Origin: Xenopus tropicalis | Lineage: Eukaryota; Chordata; Amphibia; Anura; Pipidae | Assembly (NCBI RefSeq): GCF_000004195.4 | Contig: NC_030680.2 | Coordinates: 153,319,597-153,383,596, forward strand | DNA length: 64,000 bases | Direction: 5' to 3' | Part shown: piece after piece, positions 46,016-57,649 of the stretch | Numbering within the stretch: position 1 is the stretch's first letter | Layout: every line of letters begins with the position of its first letter | Position numbers and translations under genes: made by a program | The notes under the pieces: model-generated | The model's input: only the letters and a program-made list of their open reading frames with translations | What the model was told of the DNA's origin: nothing | The model's database searches: none

Positions 46016-46206
46016 GCTAACTCATCAAGCACACACAGGCAGAATGTAAAATGGCTGCTGGGCTTTGGTTTATATATGGAAGGGAGTGGTCCAGGGGTGG
46101 TCCAGGAGGGAGAGCTGCCTGATTGGCTGCCATGTATCTGCTGGCTCTGGGGTGAGAGGTCAAAATTTGGCTCCAGCTAAGGCGAACCCAAAATTGCGAA
46201 CTTCGC

Positions 46207-46880
46207 TAAAAGTGGCCTTTATGGAAGAGTGGCAGAAAACCATAAGAAGTCCCGTTTGCAGTTTGCCACAAGCCATGTGGGGGGGGGGGGCAGCAAACAT
46301 GTGGGAGAAGGGGCTCTGGTCAGATGAGACCAAAATGGAACTTTTTGGCCAAAATGCAAAACGCTATGTGTGGGAAAACTAACCCTGCACATCCCTCTGA
46401 CCCCACCATCCCCACTGTCACATATGGGGGGGCAGCATCATGCTCTGGGGGGGCTTCAGCAGGGACAGGGAAGCTGCTCAGAGTTGATGGGAAGATGGAT
46501 GGAGCCAAATACAGGGCAATCTTGGAAGAAAACCTCTTGGAGTCTGCAAAAGACTTGAGACTGGGGCGGAGGTTCCCCTTCCAGCAGGGCAACGACCCTA
46601 AACATAAAGCCAGGGCACCAATGGGTTAAACATATCCATGTGTTAGACTGGCCCAATCACAGCCCAGATCTAAATCCAATGGAGAATCTGTGGCAAGACC
46701 TGAAAACTGCTGTTCCCAAAGGCTGGCCATCTAATCTGACTGAGCTGGAGCTGTTTTGCAAAGAAGAATGGGCAAGGATTTCAGTCTGTAGATGGGCAAA
46801 GCGGGTAGAGACATACCCTAAAGCCTGGCAGCTGGAATTGCAGCAAAAGGGGGTTCTACACAGTATTGGGGGGCTGAATA
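46207..46880 (+). pseudogene. Tc1 transposase remnant (C-terminal two thirds)
   Basis: Three-frame reading gives typical Tc1 transposase pieces: LWSDETKMELFG with the first catalytic Asp, IPTVTYGG, PFQQGNDPKH, then LDWPNHSPDLNPMENLW with the catalytic Glu, and a C-terminal KEEWARISVC segment. At least two frame changes and stops break it. The Asp expected at the first position of DNDPKH is Gly, so the DDE triad is also damaged. The N-terminal DNA-binding half is missing, cut by the nested insertion. The remnant cannot make active enzyme. Confidence 0.85.
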
Positions 46881-46959
46881 ATTACGCACACCCCACTTTG
46901 CACTTATTTATTAGTAAAACATGTTTGGAATCATGTATGATTTTCCCTCCACTTCTCAC

Positions 46960-47335
46960 GTGTACCCCACTTTGTATTGGGCTTTCCCGTGTACCCCACT
47001 TTGTATTGGGCTTTCCCGTGTACCCCACTTTGTATTGGGCTTTCCCGTGTACCCCACTTTGTATTGGGCTTTCCCGTGTACCCCACTTTGTATTGAGCTT
47101 TCCCGTGTACCCCACTTTGTATTGGGCTTTCCCGTGTACCCCACTTTGTATTGGGCTTTCCCGTGTACCCCACTTTGTATTGGGCTTTCCCGTGTACCCC
47201 ACTTTGTATTGGTCTTTCCCGTGTACCCCACTTTGTATTGGGCTTTCCCATGTACCCCACTTTGTATTGAGCTTTCCCGTGTACCCCACTTTGTATTGGG
47301 CTTTCCCGTGTACCCCACTTTGTATTGGGCTTTCC
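46960..47335. repeat. 29-bp minisatellite from the right subterminal repeat of Tc1 element 1
   Basis: About 13 copies of TACCCCACTTTGTATTGGGC with TTTCCCGTG. This is the reverse complement of the left-hand array at 39025-40588. Confidence 0.95.
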
Positions 47336-47431
47336 CGGGGAATTCCAATAAAATGGATTCATGTTTGTGGCTGTAATGTGACAAAATGTGGGAAAGTTCA
47401 AGGGGGCCGAATACTTTTGCAAGCCACTGTA

Positions 47432-47509
47432 TATAGGTGGGTAGGTAGGTATGTAGGTGAGTAGGTAGGTAGGTGGGTATGTTGGTAGGTGGGTAGGTAG
47501 CTAGATATA
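47432..47509. repeat. TAGG-type satellite, middle fragment between two Tc1 elements
   Basis: About 80 bp of the same tetramer array lies between the right end of Tc1 element 1 and the left end of Tc1 element 2. Confidence 0.9.
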
Positions 47510-47511
47510 TA

Positions 47512-49106
47512 CAGTGGAGGAAATAATGATTTGACCCCTCACTGATTTTGTAAGTTTGTCCAATGACAAAGAAATGAAAAGTCTCAGAACAGTATCATTT
47601 CAATGGTAGGTTTAACAGTGGCAGATAGCACATCAAAAGGAAAATGGAAAAAAGAACTTGAAATAAAAGATAGCAACTGATTTGCATTTCATTGAGTGAA
47701 ATAAGTTTTTGAACCCTCTAACAAAAAAAGACTTAATACTTAGTGGAAAAACCCTTGTTTGCAAGCACAGAGGCCAAACGTTTCTTGTAATTGATGAGCA
47801 AGTTTGCGCCCATTTTAGGAGGAATGTTGGTCCCACTCCTCTTTGCAGATCATCTCTAAATCCCTAAGGTTTCTGTCTCTGTGCAACTCTGAGCTTGAGC
47901 TCCCTCCATAGGTTTTCTATTGGATTAAGGTCCGGAGACTGACTAGGCCACTCCATGACCTTAATGTGCTTCTTCTTGAGCCACTCCTTTGTTGCCTTTG
48001 CTGTATGTTTTGGGTCATTGTCGTGCTGGAACACCCATCCACCACCCATTTTCAGTTTCCTGGCAGAGGGAAGGAGGTTGTCGTTCAGGATTTCACGATA
48101 CATGGCTCCGTCCATTTTCCCGTTAATGCGAATAAGTTGTCCTGTGCCCTTAGCAGAAAAACACCCCCAAAGCAAAATGTTTCCACCCCCATGCTTGACG
48201 GTGGGGACGGTGTTTTGGGGGTCATAGGCAGCATTTTTCTTCCTCCAAACACAGCGAGTTGAGTTAATGCCAAAGAGCTCTATTTTGGTCTCATCAGACC
48301 ACAGCACCTTCTCCCAGTCACTCACAGAATCATTCAGGTGTTCATTGGCAAACTTCAGGCCTGCACATGTGCCTTCTTGAGCAGGGGGACCTTGCGAGCC
48401 CTGCAGGATTTTAATCCATTGCGGTGTAATGTGTTTCCAATGGTTTTCTTGGTGACTGTGGTCCCTGCTAATTTGAGGTCAGTAACTAACTCCTCCCGTG
48501 TAGTTCTAGGATGCTTTTTCACCTTTCTCAGAATCATTGACACCCCACGAGGTGAGATCTTGCGTGGAGCCCCAGAGCGAGGTCGATTGATGGTCATTTT
48601 GTGCTCCTTCCATTTTCCAACAATCGCACCAACAGTTGTCACCTTCTCTCCCAGCTTCTTGCTAATGGTTTTGTAGCCCATTCCAGCCTTGTGCAGGTCT
48701 ACAATTTTGTCTCTGACATCCTTGGGCAGCTCTTTGGTCTTTCCCATGTTGGAGAGTTTGGAGTCTGCTTGATTGATTGATTCTGTGGACAGGTGTCTTT
48801 TATACAGGTGACTAGTTAAGACAGGTGCCTTAATGAGGTTGACTAATTGAGTAGAAGTGTCTAACCACTCTGTGGGAGCCAGAACTCTTAATGGTTGGTA
48901 GGGGTTCAAAAACTTATTTCACTCAATGAAATGCAAATCAGTTGCTATCTTTTATTTCAAGTTCTTTTTTCCATTTTCCTTTTGATGTGCTATCTGCCAC
49001 TGTTACACCTACCATTGAAATGATACTGTTCTGAGACTTTTCATTTCTTTGTCATTGGACAAACTTACAAAATCAGTGAGGGGTCAAATCATTATTTCCT
49101 CCACTG
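47512..49106. mobile_element. Tc1/mariner-type element 2, complete ends, 1595 bp
   Basis: Inverted repeats of about 205 bp (47512-47716 and 48902-49106) begin CAGTGGAGGAAATAATGATT and differ at very few bases. TA flanks both ends (47510-47511 and 49107-49108). Each long repeat holds an outer motif GAAATAATGATTTGACCCC and an inner motif GAAATAAGTTTTTGAACCC about 178 bp apart. This is the IR/DR arrangement of transposase-binding sites known from Sleeping-Beauty-like elements. Length and structure are those of a full Tc1 copy inserted in the TAGG array. Confidence 0.95.
47733..48747 (-). pseudogene. Tc1 transposase, full length but frameshifted
   Basis: Reading leftward from ATG at 48747 ([20 protein letters not shown]), the N-terminal paired-like domain, the GRPR-like hook ([10 protein letters not shown]) and a second helix-turn-helix are seen. 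Then come [22 protein letters not shown] and [11 protein letters not shown], which together hold all three acidic catalytic residues of a DD34E transposase. Frame breaks lie near 48355-48330 (four bases appear lost after AHVQA), near 47870 (after RVAQRQ) and again near 47830. The original stop is at about 47733. The length of about 338 codons fits the family. The gene is inactive as it stands. Confidence 0.93.
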
Positions 49107-49108
49107 TA

Positions 49109-50475
49109 GGTGGGTAGATAGCTAGATATATAGGTGGGTAGGTAGGTATGTAGGTGAGTAGGTAGGTAGGTGGGTATGTAGGTAGGTGGGTAGGTAGCTA
49201 GATATATAGGTGGGTAGGTAGGTATGTAGGTGAGTAGGTAGGTGGGTATGTAGGTAGGTGGGTAGGTAGCTAGATATATAGGTGGGTAGGTAGCTAGATA
49301 TATAGGTGGGTAGGTAGCTAGATATATAGGTGGGTAGGTAGGTATGTAGGTGAGTAGGTAGGTAGGTGGGTATGTAGGTAGGTGGGTAGGTAGCTAGATA
49401 TATAGGTGGGTAGGTAGGTATGTAGGTGAGTAGGTAGGTGGGTATGTAGGTAGGTGGGTAGGTAGCTAGATATATAGGTGGGTAGGTAGCTAGATATATA
49501 GGTGGGTAGGTAGCTAGATATATAGGTGGGTAGGTAGGTATGTAGCTGAGTAGGTAGGTAGGTGGGTATGTAGGTAGGTGGGTAGGTAGGTAGGTGGGTA
49601 TGTAGGTAGGTGGGTATGTAGGTAGGTAGGTATGTAGGTGAGTAGGTAGGTAGGTGGGTAGGTAGCTAGATATATAGGTGGGTAGGTAGGTGGGTATGTA
49701 GGTAGGTGGGTAGGTTGCTAGATATATAGGTGGGTAGGTAGGTATGTAGGTGAGTAGGTAGGTAGGTGGGTAGGTAGGTAGCTAGATATATAGGTGGGTA
49801 GGTAGCTAGATATATAGGTAGGTAGGTGGGTAGGTAGGTAGGTGGGTAGGTAGCTAGATATATAGGTGGGTAGGTAGGTATATAGGTGAGTAGGTAGGTA
49901 GGTGGGTATGTAGGTAGGTGGGTGGGTAGGTAGCTAGATATATAGGTGGGTAGGTGGGTATGTAGGTAGGTGGGTATGTAGGTAGGTGGGTAGGTAGCTA
50001 GATATATAGGTGGGTAGGTAGCTAGATATATAGGTAGGTGGGTAGGTAGGTGAGTAGGTAAGTAGGTGAGTAGGTAGCTAGATATATAGGTGGGTAGGTA
50101 GCTAGATATATAGGTAGGTGGGTAGGTAGCTAGATATATAGGTAGGTGGGTAGGTAGGTAGATAGGTGGGTAGGTAGCTAGATATATAGGTAGGTGGGTA
50201 GGTAGGTAGATAGGTGGGTAGGTAGCTAGATATATAGGTAGGTGAGTAGGTAGGTAGGTGGGTAGGTAGCTAGATATATAGGTGGGTGGGTAGGTAGGTG
50301 AGTAGGTAGGTGGGTAGGTAGCTAGATATATAGGTAGGTGGGTAGGTAGGTGAGTAGGTAGGTAGGTGTGTAGGTAGCTAGATATATAGGTGGGTATGTA
50401 GCTAGATATATAGGTGGGTAGATAGGTATGTAGGTGAGTAGGTAGGTGGGTAGGTATGTGGGTAGGTAAGTAGTT
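49109..50475. repeat. TAGG-type satellite, right part
   Basis: This is a continuation of the array of 38065-38930, with TAGG and TGGG tetramers and AGCTAGATATATAGG punctuation. Confidence 0.95.
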
Positions 50476-50895
50476 GTACTGGGGCAGGAAGGGGTAAGAG
50501 AATGAGCAGCTCCCTGTATCACTGGGATAATTCCATTAATCAGATAATAATAAATAATGAAGCAGTTGCTGAGCGGAAGGTTCCGTTCGGTTCTGTTTGG
50601 TTCCGTTCGGTTCTGGGAGTCTCTGTAAGAATCTGGGAGAGACGGTTCCGCCCCAACAGGAGAAACAGCTGAATGGGATTATGGGAAAATTCCTGCTGTG
50701 GGGAAATATCCTGTGGGTTCCCCCCCCCCCCAGATTATTGTTCTATTTGCACAACGAGCCGCAGAATTTCTACTGGCAACTTCCCTGGGACTTGGGGCTT
50801 TTACTTCTCTGCACTAACTGCCCCCGGGGAGGGCAGAAACCAACAGCCCCCCCCCCCGGGTGGCTAAAGCCTCCGCTGCCTGGATATCTCCAGCA
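50476..50895. other. Intergenic spacer, nothing recognised
   Basis: This is non-array sequence with a few poly-C runs. I see no gene in it. Confidence 0.5.
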
Positions 50896-50896
50896 T

Positions 50897-53800
50897 AAAC
50901 ACTGTGTATAGATAAATCTATAGGGGAGAGACACAGTGTATAGATATATCTATAGGGGAGAGACACAGTGTATAGATATATCTATAGGGGAGATACACAG
51001 TGTATAGATATATCTATAGGGGAGAGACACAGTGTATAGATATATCTATAGGGGAGATACACTGTGTATAGATATATCTATAGGGGAGATACACAGTGTA
51101 TAGATATATCTATAGGGGAGATACACAGTGTATAGATATATCTATAGGGGAGAGACACAGTGTATAGATATATCTATAGGGGAGATACACAGTGTATAGA
51201 TATATCTATAGGGGAGATACACAGTGTATAGATATATCTATAGGGGAGAGACACAGTGTATAGATATATCTATAGGGGAGATACACAGTGTATAGATATA
51301 TCTATAGGGGAGAGACACAGTGTATAGATATATCTATAGGGGAGAGACACAGTGTATAGATAAATCTATAGGGGAGATACACTGTGTATAGATATATCTA
51401 TAGGGGAGATACACAGTGTATAGATATATCTATAGGGGAGAGACACAGTGTATAGATATATCTATAGGGGAGAGACACAGTGTATAGATAAATCTATAGG
51501 GGAGAGACACAGTGTATAGATATATCTATAGGGGAGAGACACAGTGTATAGATATATCTATAGGGGAGATACACTGTGTATAGATATATCTATAGGGGAG
51601 ATACACAGTGTATAGATATATCTATAGGGGAGATACACAGTGTATAGATATATCTATAGGGGAGAGACACAGTGTATAGATATATCTATAGGGGAGATAC
51701 ACAGTGTATAGATATATCTATAGGGGAGATACACAGTGTATAGATATATCTATAGGGGAGAGACACAGTGTATAGATATATCTATAGGGGAGATACACAG
51801 TGTATAGATATATCTATAGGGGAGAGACACAGTGTATAGATATATCTATAGGGGAGAGACACAGTGTATAGATAAATCTATAGGGGAGAGACACAGTGTA
51901 TAGATATATCTATAGGGGAGATACACAGTGTATAGATATATCTATAGGGGAGATACACAGTGTATAGATATATCTATAGGGGAGAGACACAGTGTATAGA
52001 TATATCTATAGGGGAGATACACAGTGTATAGATATATCTATAGGGGAGAGACACAGTGTATAGATATATCTATAGGGGAGATACACAGTGTATAGATAAA
52101 TCTATAGGGGAGAGACACAGTGTATAGATATATCTATAGGGGAGAGACACCGTGTATAGATATATCTATAGGGGAGAGACACAGTGTATAGATATATCTA
52201 TAGGGGAGAGACACAGTGTATAGATATATCTATAGGGGAGATACACAGTGTATAGATATATCTATAGGGGAGATACACAGTGTATAGATATATCTATAGG
52301 GGAGAGACACAGTGTATAGATATATCTATAGGGGAGATACACAGTGTATAGATATATCTATAGGGGAGATACACAGTGTATAGATATATCTATAGGGGAG
52401 ATACACAGTGTATAGATATATCTATAGGGGAGAGACACAGTGTATAGATATATCTATAGGGGAGATACACAGTGTATAGATATATCTATAGGGGAGAGAC
52501 ACAGTGTATAGATATATCTATAGGGGAGAGACACTCTGTATAGATATATCTATAGGGGAGAGACACAGTGTATAGATATATCTATAGGGGAGATACACAG
52601 TGCATAGATATATCTATAGGGGAGAGACACAGTGTATAGATATATCTATAGGGGAGATACACAGTGTATAGATATATCTATAGGGGAGAGACACAGTGTA
52701 TAGATATATCTATAGGGGAGATACACAGTGTATAGATATATCTATAGGGGAGAGACACAGTGTATAGATATATCTATAGGGGAGATACACAGTGTATAGA
52801 TAAATCTATAGGGGAGATACACAGTGTATAGATATATCTATAGGGGAGATACACTGTGTATAGATAAATCTATAGGGGAGATACACTGTGTATAGATATA
52901 TCTATAGGGGAGATACACTGTGTATAGATAAATCTATAGGGGAGATACACTGTGTATAGATATATCTATAGGGGAGATACACTGTGTATAGATAAATCTA
53001 TAGGGGAGAGACACAGTGTATAGATATATCTATAGGGGAGAGACACAGTGTATAGATATATCTATAGGGGAGATACACTGTGTATAGATAAATCTATAGG
53101 GGAGATACACTGTGTATAGATATATCTATAGGGGAGATACACTGTGTATAGATATATCTATAGGGGAGAGACACTGTGTATAGATATATCTATAGGGGAG
53201 ATACACAGTGTATAGATAAATCTATAGGGGAGATACACTGTGTATAGATATATCTATAGGGGAGATACACTGTGTATAGATAAATCTATAGGGGAGATAC
53301 ACAGTGTATAGATAAATCTATAGGGGAGATACACTGTGTATAGATATATCTATAGGGGAGATACACTGTGTATAGATAAATCTATAGGGGAGATACACAG
53401 TGTATAGATATATCTATAGGGGAGAGACACAGTGTATAGATATATCTATAGGGGAGATACACTGTGTATAGATAAATCTATAGGGGAGATACACTGTGTA
53501 TAGATATATCTATAGGGGAGATACACTGTGTATAGATAAATCTATAGGGGAGAGACACAGTGTATAGATATATCTATAGGGGAGATACACAGTGTATAGA
53601 TAAATCTATAGGGGAGATACTCAGTGTATAGATAAATCTATAGGGGAGATACACAGTGTATAGATAAATCTATAGGGGAGAGACACAGTGTATAGATATA
53701 TCTATAGGGGAGATACACAGTGTATAGATAAATCTATAGGGGAGATACACAGTGCATAGATAAATCTATAGGGGAGATACACAGTGTATAGATAAATCTA

Positions 53801-54118
53801 TAGGGGAGAGACACAGTGTATAGATATATCTATAGGGGAGATACACAGTGTATAGATAAATCTATAGGGGAGATACACCGTGTATAGATATATCTATAGG
53901 GGAGATACACAGTGTATAGATAAATCTATAGGGGAGAGACACTGTGTATAGATATATCTATAGGGGAGAGACACAGTGTATAGATATATCTATAGGGGAG
54001 AGACACTGTGTATAGATATATCTATAGGGGAGAGACACAGTGTATAGATATATCTATAGGGGAGAGACACTGTGTATAGATATATCTATAGGGGAGAGAC
54101 ACTGTGTATAGATATATC
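50897..54118. repeat. 32-bp satellite with a palindromic core, about 100 copies
   Basis: Tandem copies of GTGTATAGATATATCTATAG plus GGGAGA(G/T)ACACA. The core TATAGATATATCTATA is a perfect 16-bp palindrome. Variants are TATAGATAAATCTATA, which breaks it, and CACTG for CACAG. Variants cluster toward the right half. Confidence 0.97.
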
Positions 54119-54435
54119 CGGTGCATAGCAATGCCTGGCACTATAAAGAGATTGGCAGATTGGTAGAAGAGCGGCACATACAGGGGTGTAGGGGGCACAT
54201 ACAGGGGTGCAGGGGATTCATACTGCTGCCTGGTTACTATGGTTACTGCTCCTAGCAATGGGTCCGGGGTCTGAATGGGAGCTGATTCGTTTATTTGTTT
54301 TCTCTCTGACTCAGGGGGCGGGGCTTCTCATTACTCAGTGTTTGTTCCTCAGTCCTGATGCCCCGGGTCCCGGGTCCGAGTAACGGAGAGTTTATGTTCT
54401 AATGGGTCTGAGTTACAGGGGTGGGGGGGTTATGG
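54119..54435. other. Intergenic spacer, nothing recognised
   Basis: This is single-copy sequence between the 32-bp and 44-bp arrays. No gene is seen. Confidence 0.45.
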
Positions 54436-54735
54436 GGTGCATAGAAGCCCCGAGTTGGGGGGTAACAAAGTGGTTTATGGGGTGCATAGAAGCCCTGAGT
54501 GGGGGGTAACAAAGTGGTTTATGGGGTGCATAGAAGTCTCGAGTTGGGGGGTAACAAAGTGGTTTATGGGGTGCATAGAAGCCCTGAGTGGGGGGTAACG
54601 AAGTGGTTTATGGGGTGCATAGAAGCCCCGAGTGGGGGGTAACAAAGTGGTTTATGGGGTGCATAGAAGCCCCGAGTGGGGGGTAACAAAGTGGTTTATG
54701 GGGTGCATAGAAGCCTCGAGTTGGGGGGTAATGAG
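54436..54735. repeat. 43-44 bp minisatellite, 7 copies
   Basis: Repeats containing GGTGCATAGAAGCCCTGAGT and GGTAACAAAGTGGTTTATGG. Copies are highly uniform. Confidence 0.94.
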
Positions 54736-55600
54736 CCAGCAGAGAAGGACACAAGGGACCTATCAGTCACTACACTATTTGTTATTACATTGGGGGGAAC
54801 AGACTGCTCCCCAACTTCAGCTGATTCCTCCGCTTATTCTGAGCGCCCCCCCCCCCCATTTTCTAAACGCTACTCCTCCTACAGGTTTAGGGGTACAACA
54901 CCCAAACTCCCCACACTTCTTCGCCCTATAGCGGAGCAGGTTTCTTGTGCGTATCTAAGGGATCCCGCTCCCCCCCATCTTTTTGTGGCGCAGCTTTGGG
55001 GCCACCCCCCCCCCCCAAACTTGACTCACACAGTCACGGGCTCAGCCTGAATGAAAAGATGATATTTGTTGGATGCCCAAAAGTGAGCGGACACTATTAA
55101 ACCCGGGGCCCCAAACTTTGCCCAGTGGGTTTTACTATATAACTGTGGCCCAAGGTCCAAGGAAAAAGTGGGCGGAGCCAACAACAGCCAATCAGATTTT
55201 ATTCAGTGACTTCACATTTTTCAAACCAATATGAAGTTTGTTCTCAGACTTTCCTTTCTAGTTAACATGTGGGATTTTATTTTTGAAACGGTTTCTCGCT
55301 ATTGTTTCTTTTTTTTCCTCCAAAGACCAATCTGTTTAAGTGTAAAGATGGAAGGGGGCACTTCAGGGTGCAGAGAGAAACTCCTAACAGTAACCCTTCA
55401 GGTGCCTCCAGGGCAGCAAAATGAACCCCGGTTATCTGTAAGGTTCCCTCTAGGTAAAGTGGGTGCAGAGCAGAACGAGACTGATGATGGGGGGGGGGGG
55501 GCAGGGGCGGAGCAACTTGCTCATTTTAAAAATTATTATTTTTATGAAAGATTTCTGTGAGATCTTTATTTTCTTGATTGTTCCCCTGACCCCATGCCTT
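54736..55600. other. Intergenic, nothing recognised
   Basis: This is non-array sequence. A 109-codon open frame at 55231-55560 resembles no family that I know and has low-complexity stretches, so I do not call it a gene. Confidence 0.45.
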
Positions 55601-55624
55601 GTGCCAGAAAGCAAAGAGTAAAAT

Positions 55625-56947
55625 AATGTTGAATGGATAGAATGACAAAGTGATAGAATGTCAAAGTTATAGAATGACAGAGTGAAAGAATGGCAAAGTG
55701 ATAGAATGACAGAGAGATAGAATAACATAGTGGCAGAATGGCAAAGTGATATAATGACAGAGAGATAGAATAACATAGTGGCAGAATGGCAAAGTGATAG
55801 AATGACAGAGAGATAGAATAACAGAGTGACAGAATGGCAAAGTGATAGAATGACAGAGAGATAGAATAACAGAGTGATAGAATGACAGAGAAATAGAATA
55901 ACAGAGTCACAGAACAGCAAAGTGATAGAATGACAGTGATAGAATGACAGAAAGATAAAATAACAGAGTGACAAAATGGCAAAGTGATAGAATGACAGAG
56001 TGATAGAATGACAGAGAGATAAAAATAACAGAGTCACAGAACGGCAAAGTGATAGAATGACAGAGAGATAGAATAACAGAGTGATAGAATGACAGAGAAA
56101 TAGAATAACAGAGTCACAGAACAGCAAAGTGATAGAATGACAGTGATAGAATGACAGAAAGATAAAATAACAGAGTCACAGAACGGCAAAGTGATAGAAT
56201 GACAGAGAGATAGAATAACAGAGTGATAGAATGACAGAGAGATAGAATGACAGAGAGATAGAATAACAGAGTGATAGAATGACAGAGAGATAGAATAACA
56301 GAAAGATAAAATAACAGAGTCACAGAACGGCAAACTGATAGAATGACAGAGAGATAGAATGACAGAAAGATAAAATAACAGAGTGACAAAATGGCAAAGT
56401 GATAGAATGACAGAGTGATAGAATGACAGAGAGATAAAATAACAGAGTCACAGAACGGCAAAGTGATAGAATGACAGAGAGATAGAATAACAGAGTGACA
56501 GAACAGCAAAGTGATAGAATGACAGAGAGATAGAATAACAGAAAGATAAAATAACAGAGTGACAAAATGGCAAAGTGATAGAATGACAGAGTGATAGAAT
56601 GACAGAGAGATAAAATAACAGAGTGACAAAATGGCAAAGTGATAGAATGACAGAGTGATAGAATGACAGAGAGATAAAATAACAGAGTCACAGAACGGCA
56701 AAGTGATAGAATGACAGAGAGATAGAATAAGAGAGTGACAGAACAGCAAAGTGATAGAATGACAGAGAGATAGAATGACAGAAAGATAAAATAACAGAGT
56801 GACAAAATGGCAAAGTGATAGAATGACAGAGTGATAGAATGACAGAGAGATAGAATAACAGAGTGACAAAATGGCAAAGTGATAGAATGACAGAAAGATA
56901 AAATAACAGAGTGACAAAATGGCAAAGTGATAGAATGACAGAAAGAT
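55625..56947. repeat. Short-unit satellite (GATAGAATGACAGA type)
   Basis: A degenerate array of 9-16 bp units such as GTGATAGAATGACAGAGAGA and ATAAAATAACAGAGTGAC. Larger composite blocks recur, for example a group that starts ACAAAATGGCAAAGTG. Confidence 0.93.
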
Positions 56948-57146
56948 GCACCAGATCCACTTTTTTGGTATCCAGGCAAATCCCAAATCCCAAATCCTTT
57001 GTGAAAGATTCGTCCAAATACCGAACCAAATAGGAACCCTAATTTGTATATGCAAATGAAGACAAGGAAGGGTTAAATAGAACAATCCGCAAAGTGGGCA
57101 GTGAAACATGTTTATCTTCTGTGTTTATGTGACAAAAAGTCACATG
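56948..57146. repeat. Left piece of an older interspersed repeat split by the hAT insertion
   Basis: Words such as AAATCCTTTGTGAAAGATTC and AATACCGAACCAAAT, followed by TTTGTATATGCAAATGA, look like a common Xenopus repeat with GATTCGGCCGAAT-type sequence. The matching right piece, at 59132-59190, reads GGATTTGGCCAGATCCCGAG. Confidence 0.5.
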
Positions 57147-57649
57147 ATTTTAAGCAGTGCTGTCCAACTTCTGCGGTGCCGAGGGCCGGAATTTCTCGCG
57201 CATACATGGTGGAGGGCCGCTAATGGAAGCCACTCCCCCCTTTTAAACCACACCCACTTCAAACCACACACATTTTATCACAATGGTGGTAGCACAGCAA
57301 ATTCCCAAATGCTTGATCCTTACTGTGGGGATATCAACCATCATTCATATGTGAAAGAATTATGTCATATTAAGATATACCCTTAAATTCCATATGCCTC
57401 CTCCTCCCCTGTGTATAGCACAGCAACCCCCAGTACATAATTACACACCTTAGGGACCATTTAATGGCTATTTCCAACTGCTAACAAACTCCCACAACAA
57501 ACCCCTGCCAGGTTCACCTCCCACAAGCAGCATAGGGCAAGCAGAGTATGGCACACACAGGCAGCACTCTGCCTGCCCTACGCTACCTGTGTGTACCATA
57601 CTCTGCCTGCCCCATGATGCCTGTGTCTGCCATATGCTGCCTGTGTGTG

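Larger units (their letters stand above)
40589..46206. mobile_element. Unclassified insertion nested in Tc1 element 1
   Basis: The left edge starts near TAGGGATGTAGTGAACCCG. The right edge ends near GCGAACTTCGCTAAAAG, just before Tc1 transposase-like sequence resumes. Both edges are rich in TTCGCGAAC-like words, but I could not define clean terminal repeats or a target duplication. The insertion has removed or separated the N-terminal half of the transposase. It contains the 26-bp satellite (40995-45205) and an 88-bp repeat (about 45580-46015). Confidence 0.5.
38933..47429. mobile_element. Tc1/mariner-type element 1, expanded to 8.5 kb
   Basis: The ends are CAGTGGCTTGCAAAAGTATT and its reverse complement. 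TA lies on both sides (38931-38932 and 47430-47431), as for Tc1 elements. The inverted repeat matches for over 90 bp and continues, in opposite orientation, through the minisatellites and the block GAGAAGTGGAAGGAAAATC. Between the ends lie a left minisatellite (39025-40588), a nested insertion with its own satellite (about 40589-46206) and a broken transposase (46207-46880). Tc1 elements are normally about 1.6 kb, so most of the length is later expansion and insertion. Confidence 0.9.

Noticed and set aside
38065..50475. Telomeric repeat
   Set aside because: The TAGG/TGGG tetramers are not TTAGGG, and AGCTAGATATATA punctuation is interspersed.
55231..55560. Small secreted-protein-like open frame (MKFVLRLSFLVNMW)
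   Set aside because: The start looks signal-like, but the rest is low complexity with a poly-Gly run, no splice structure and no family match.
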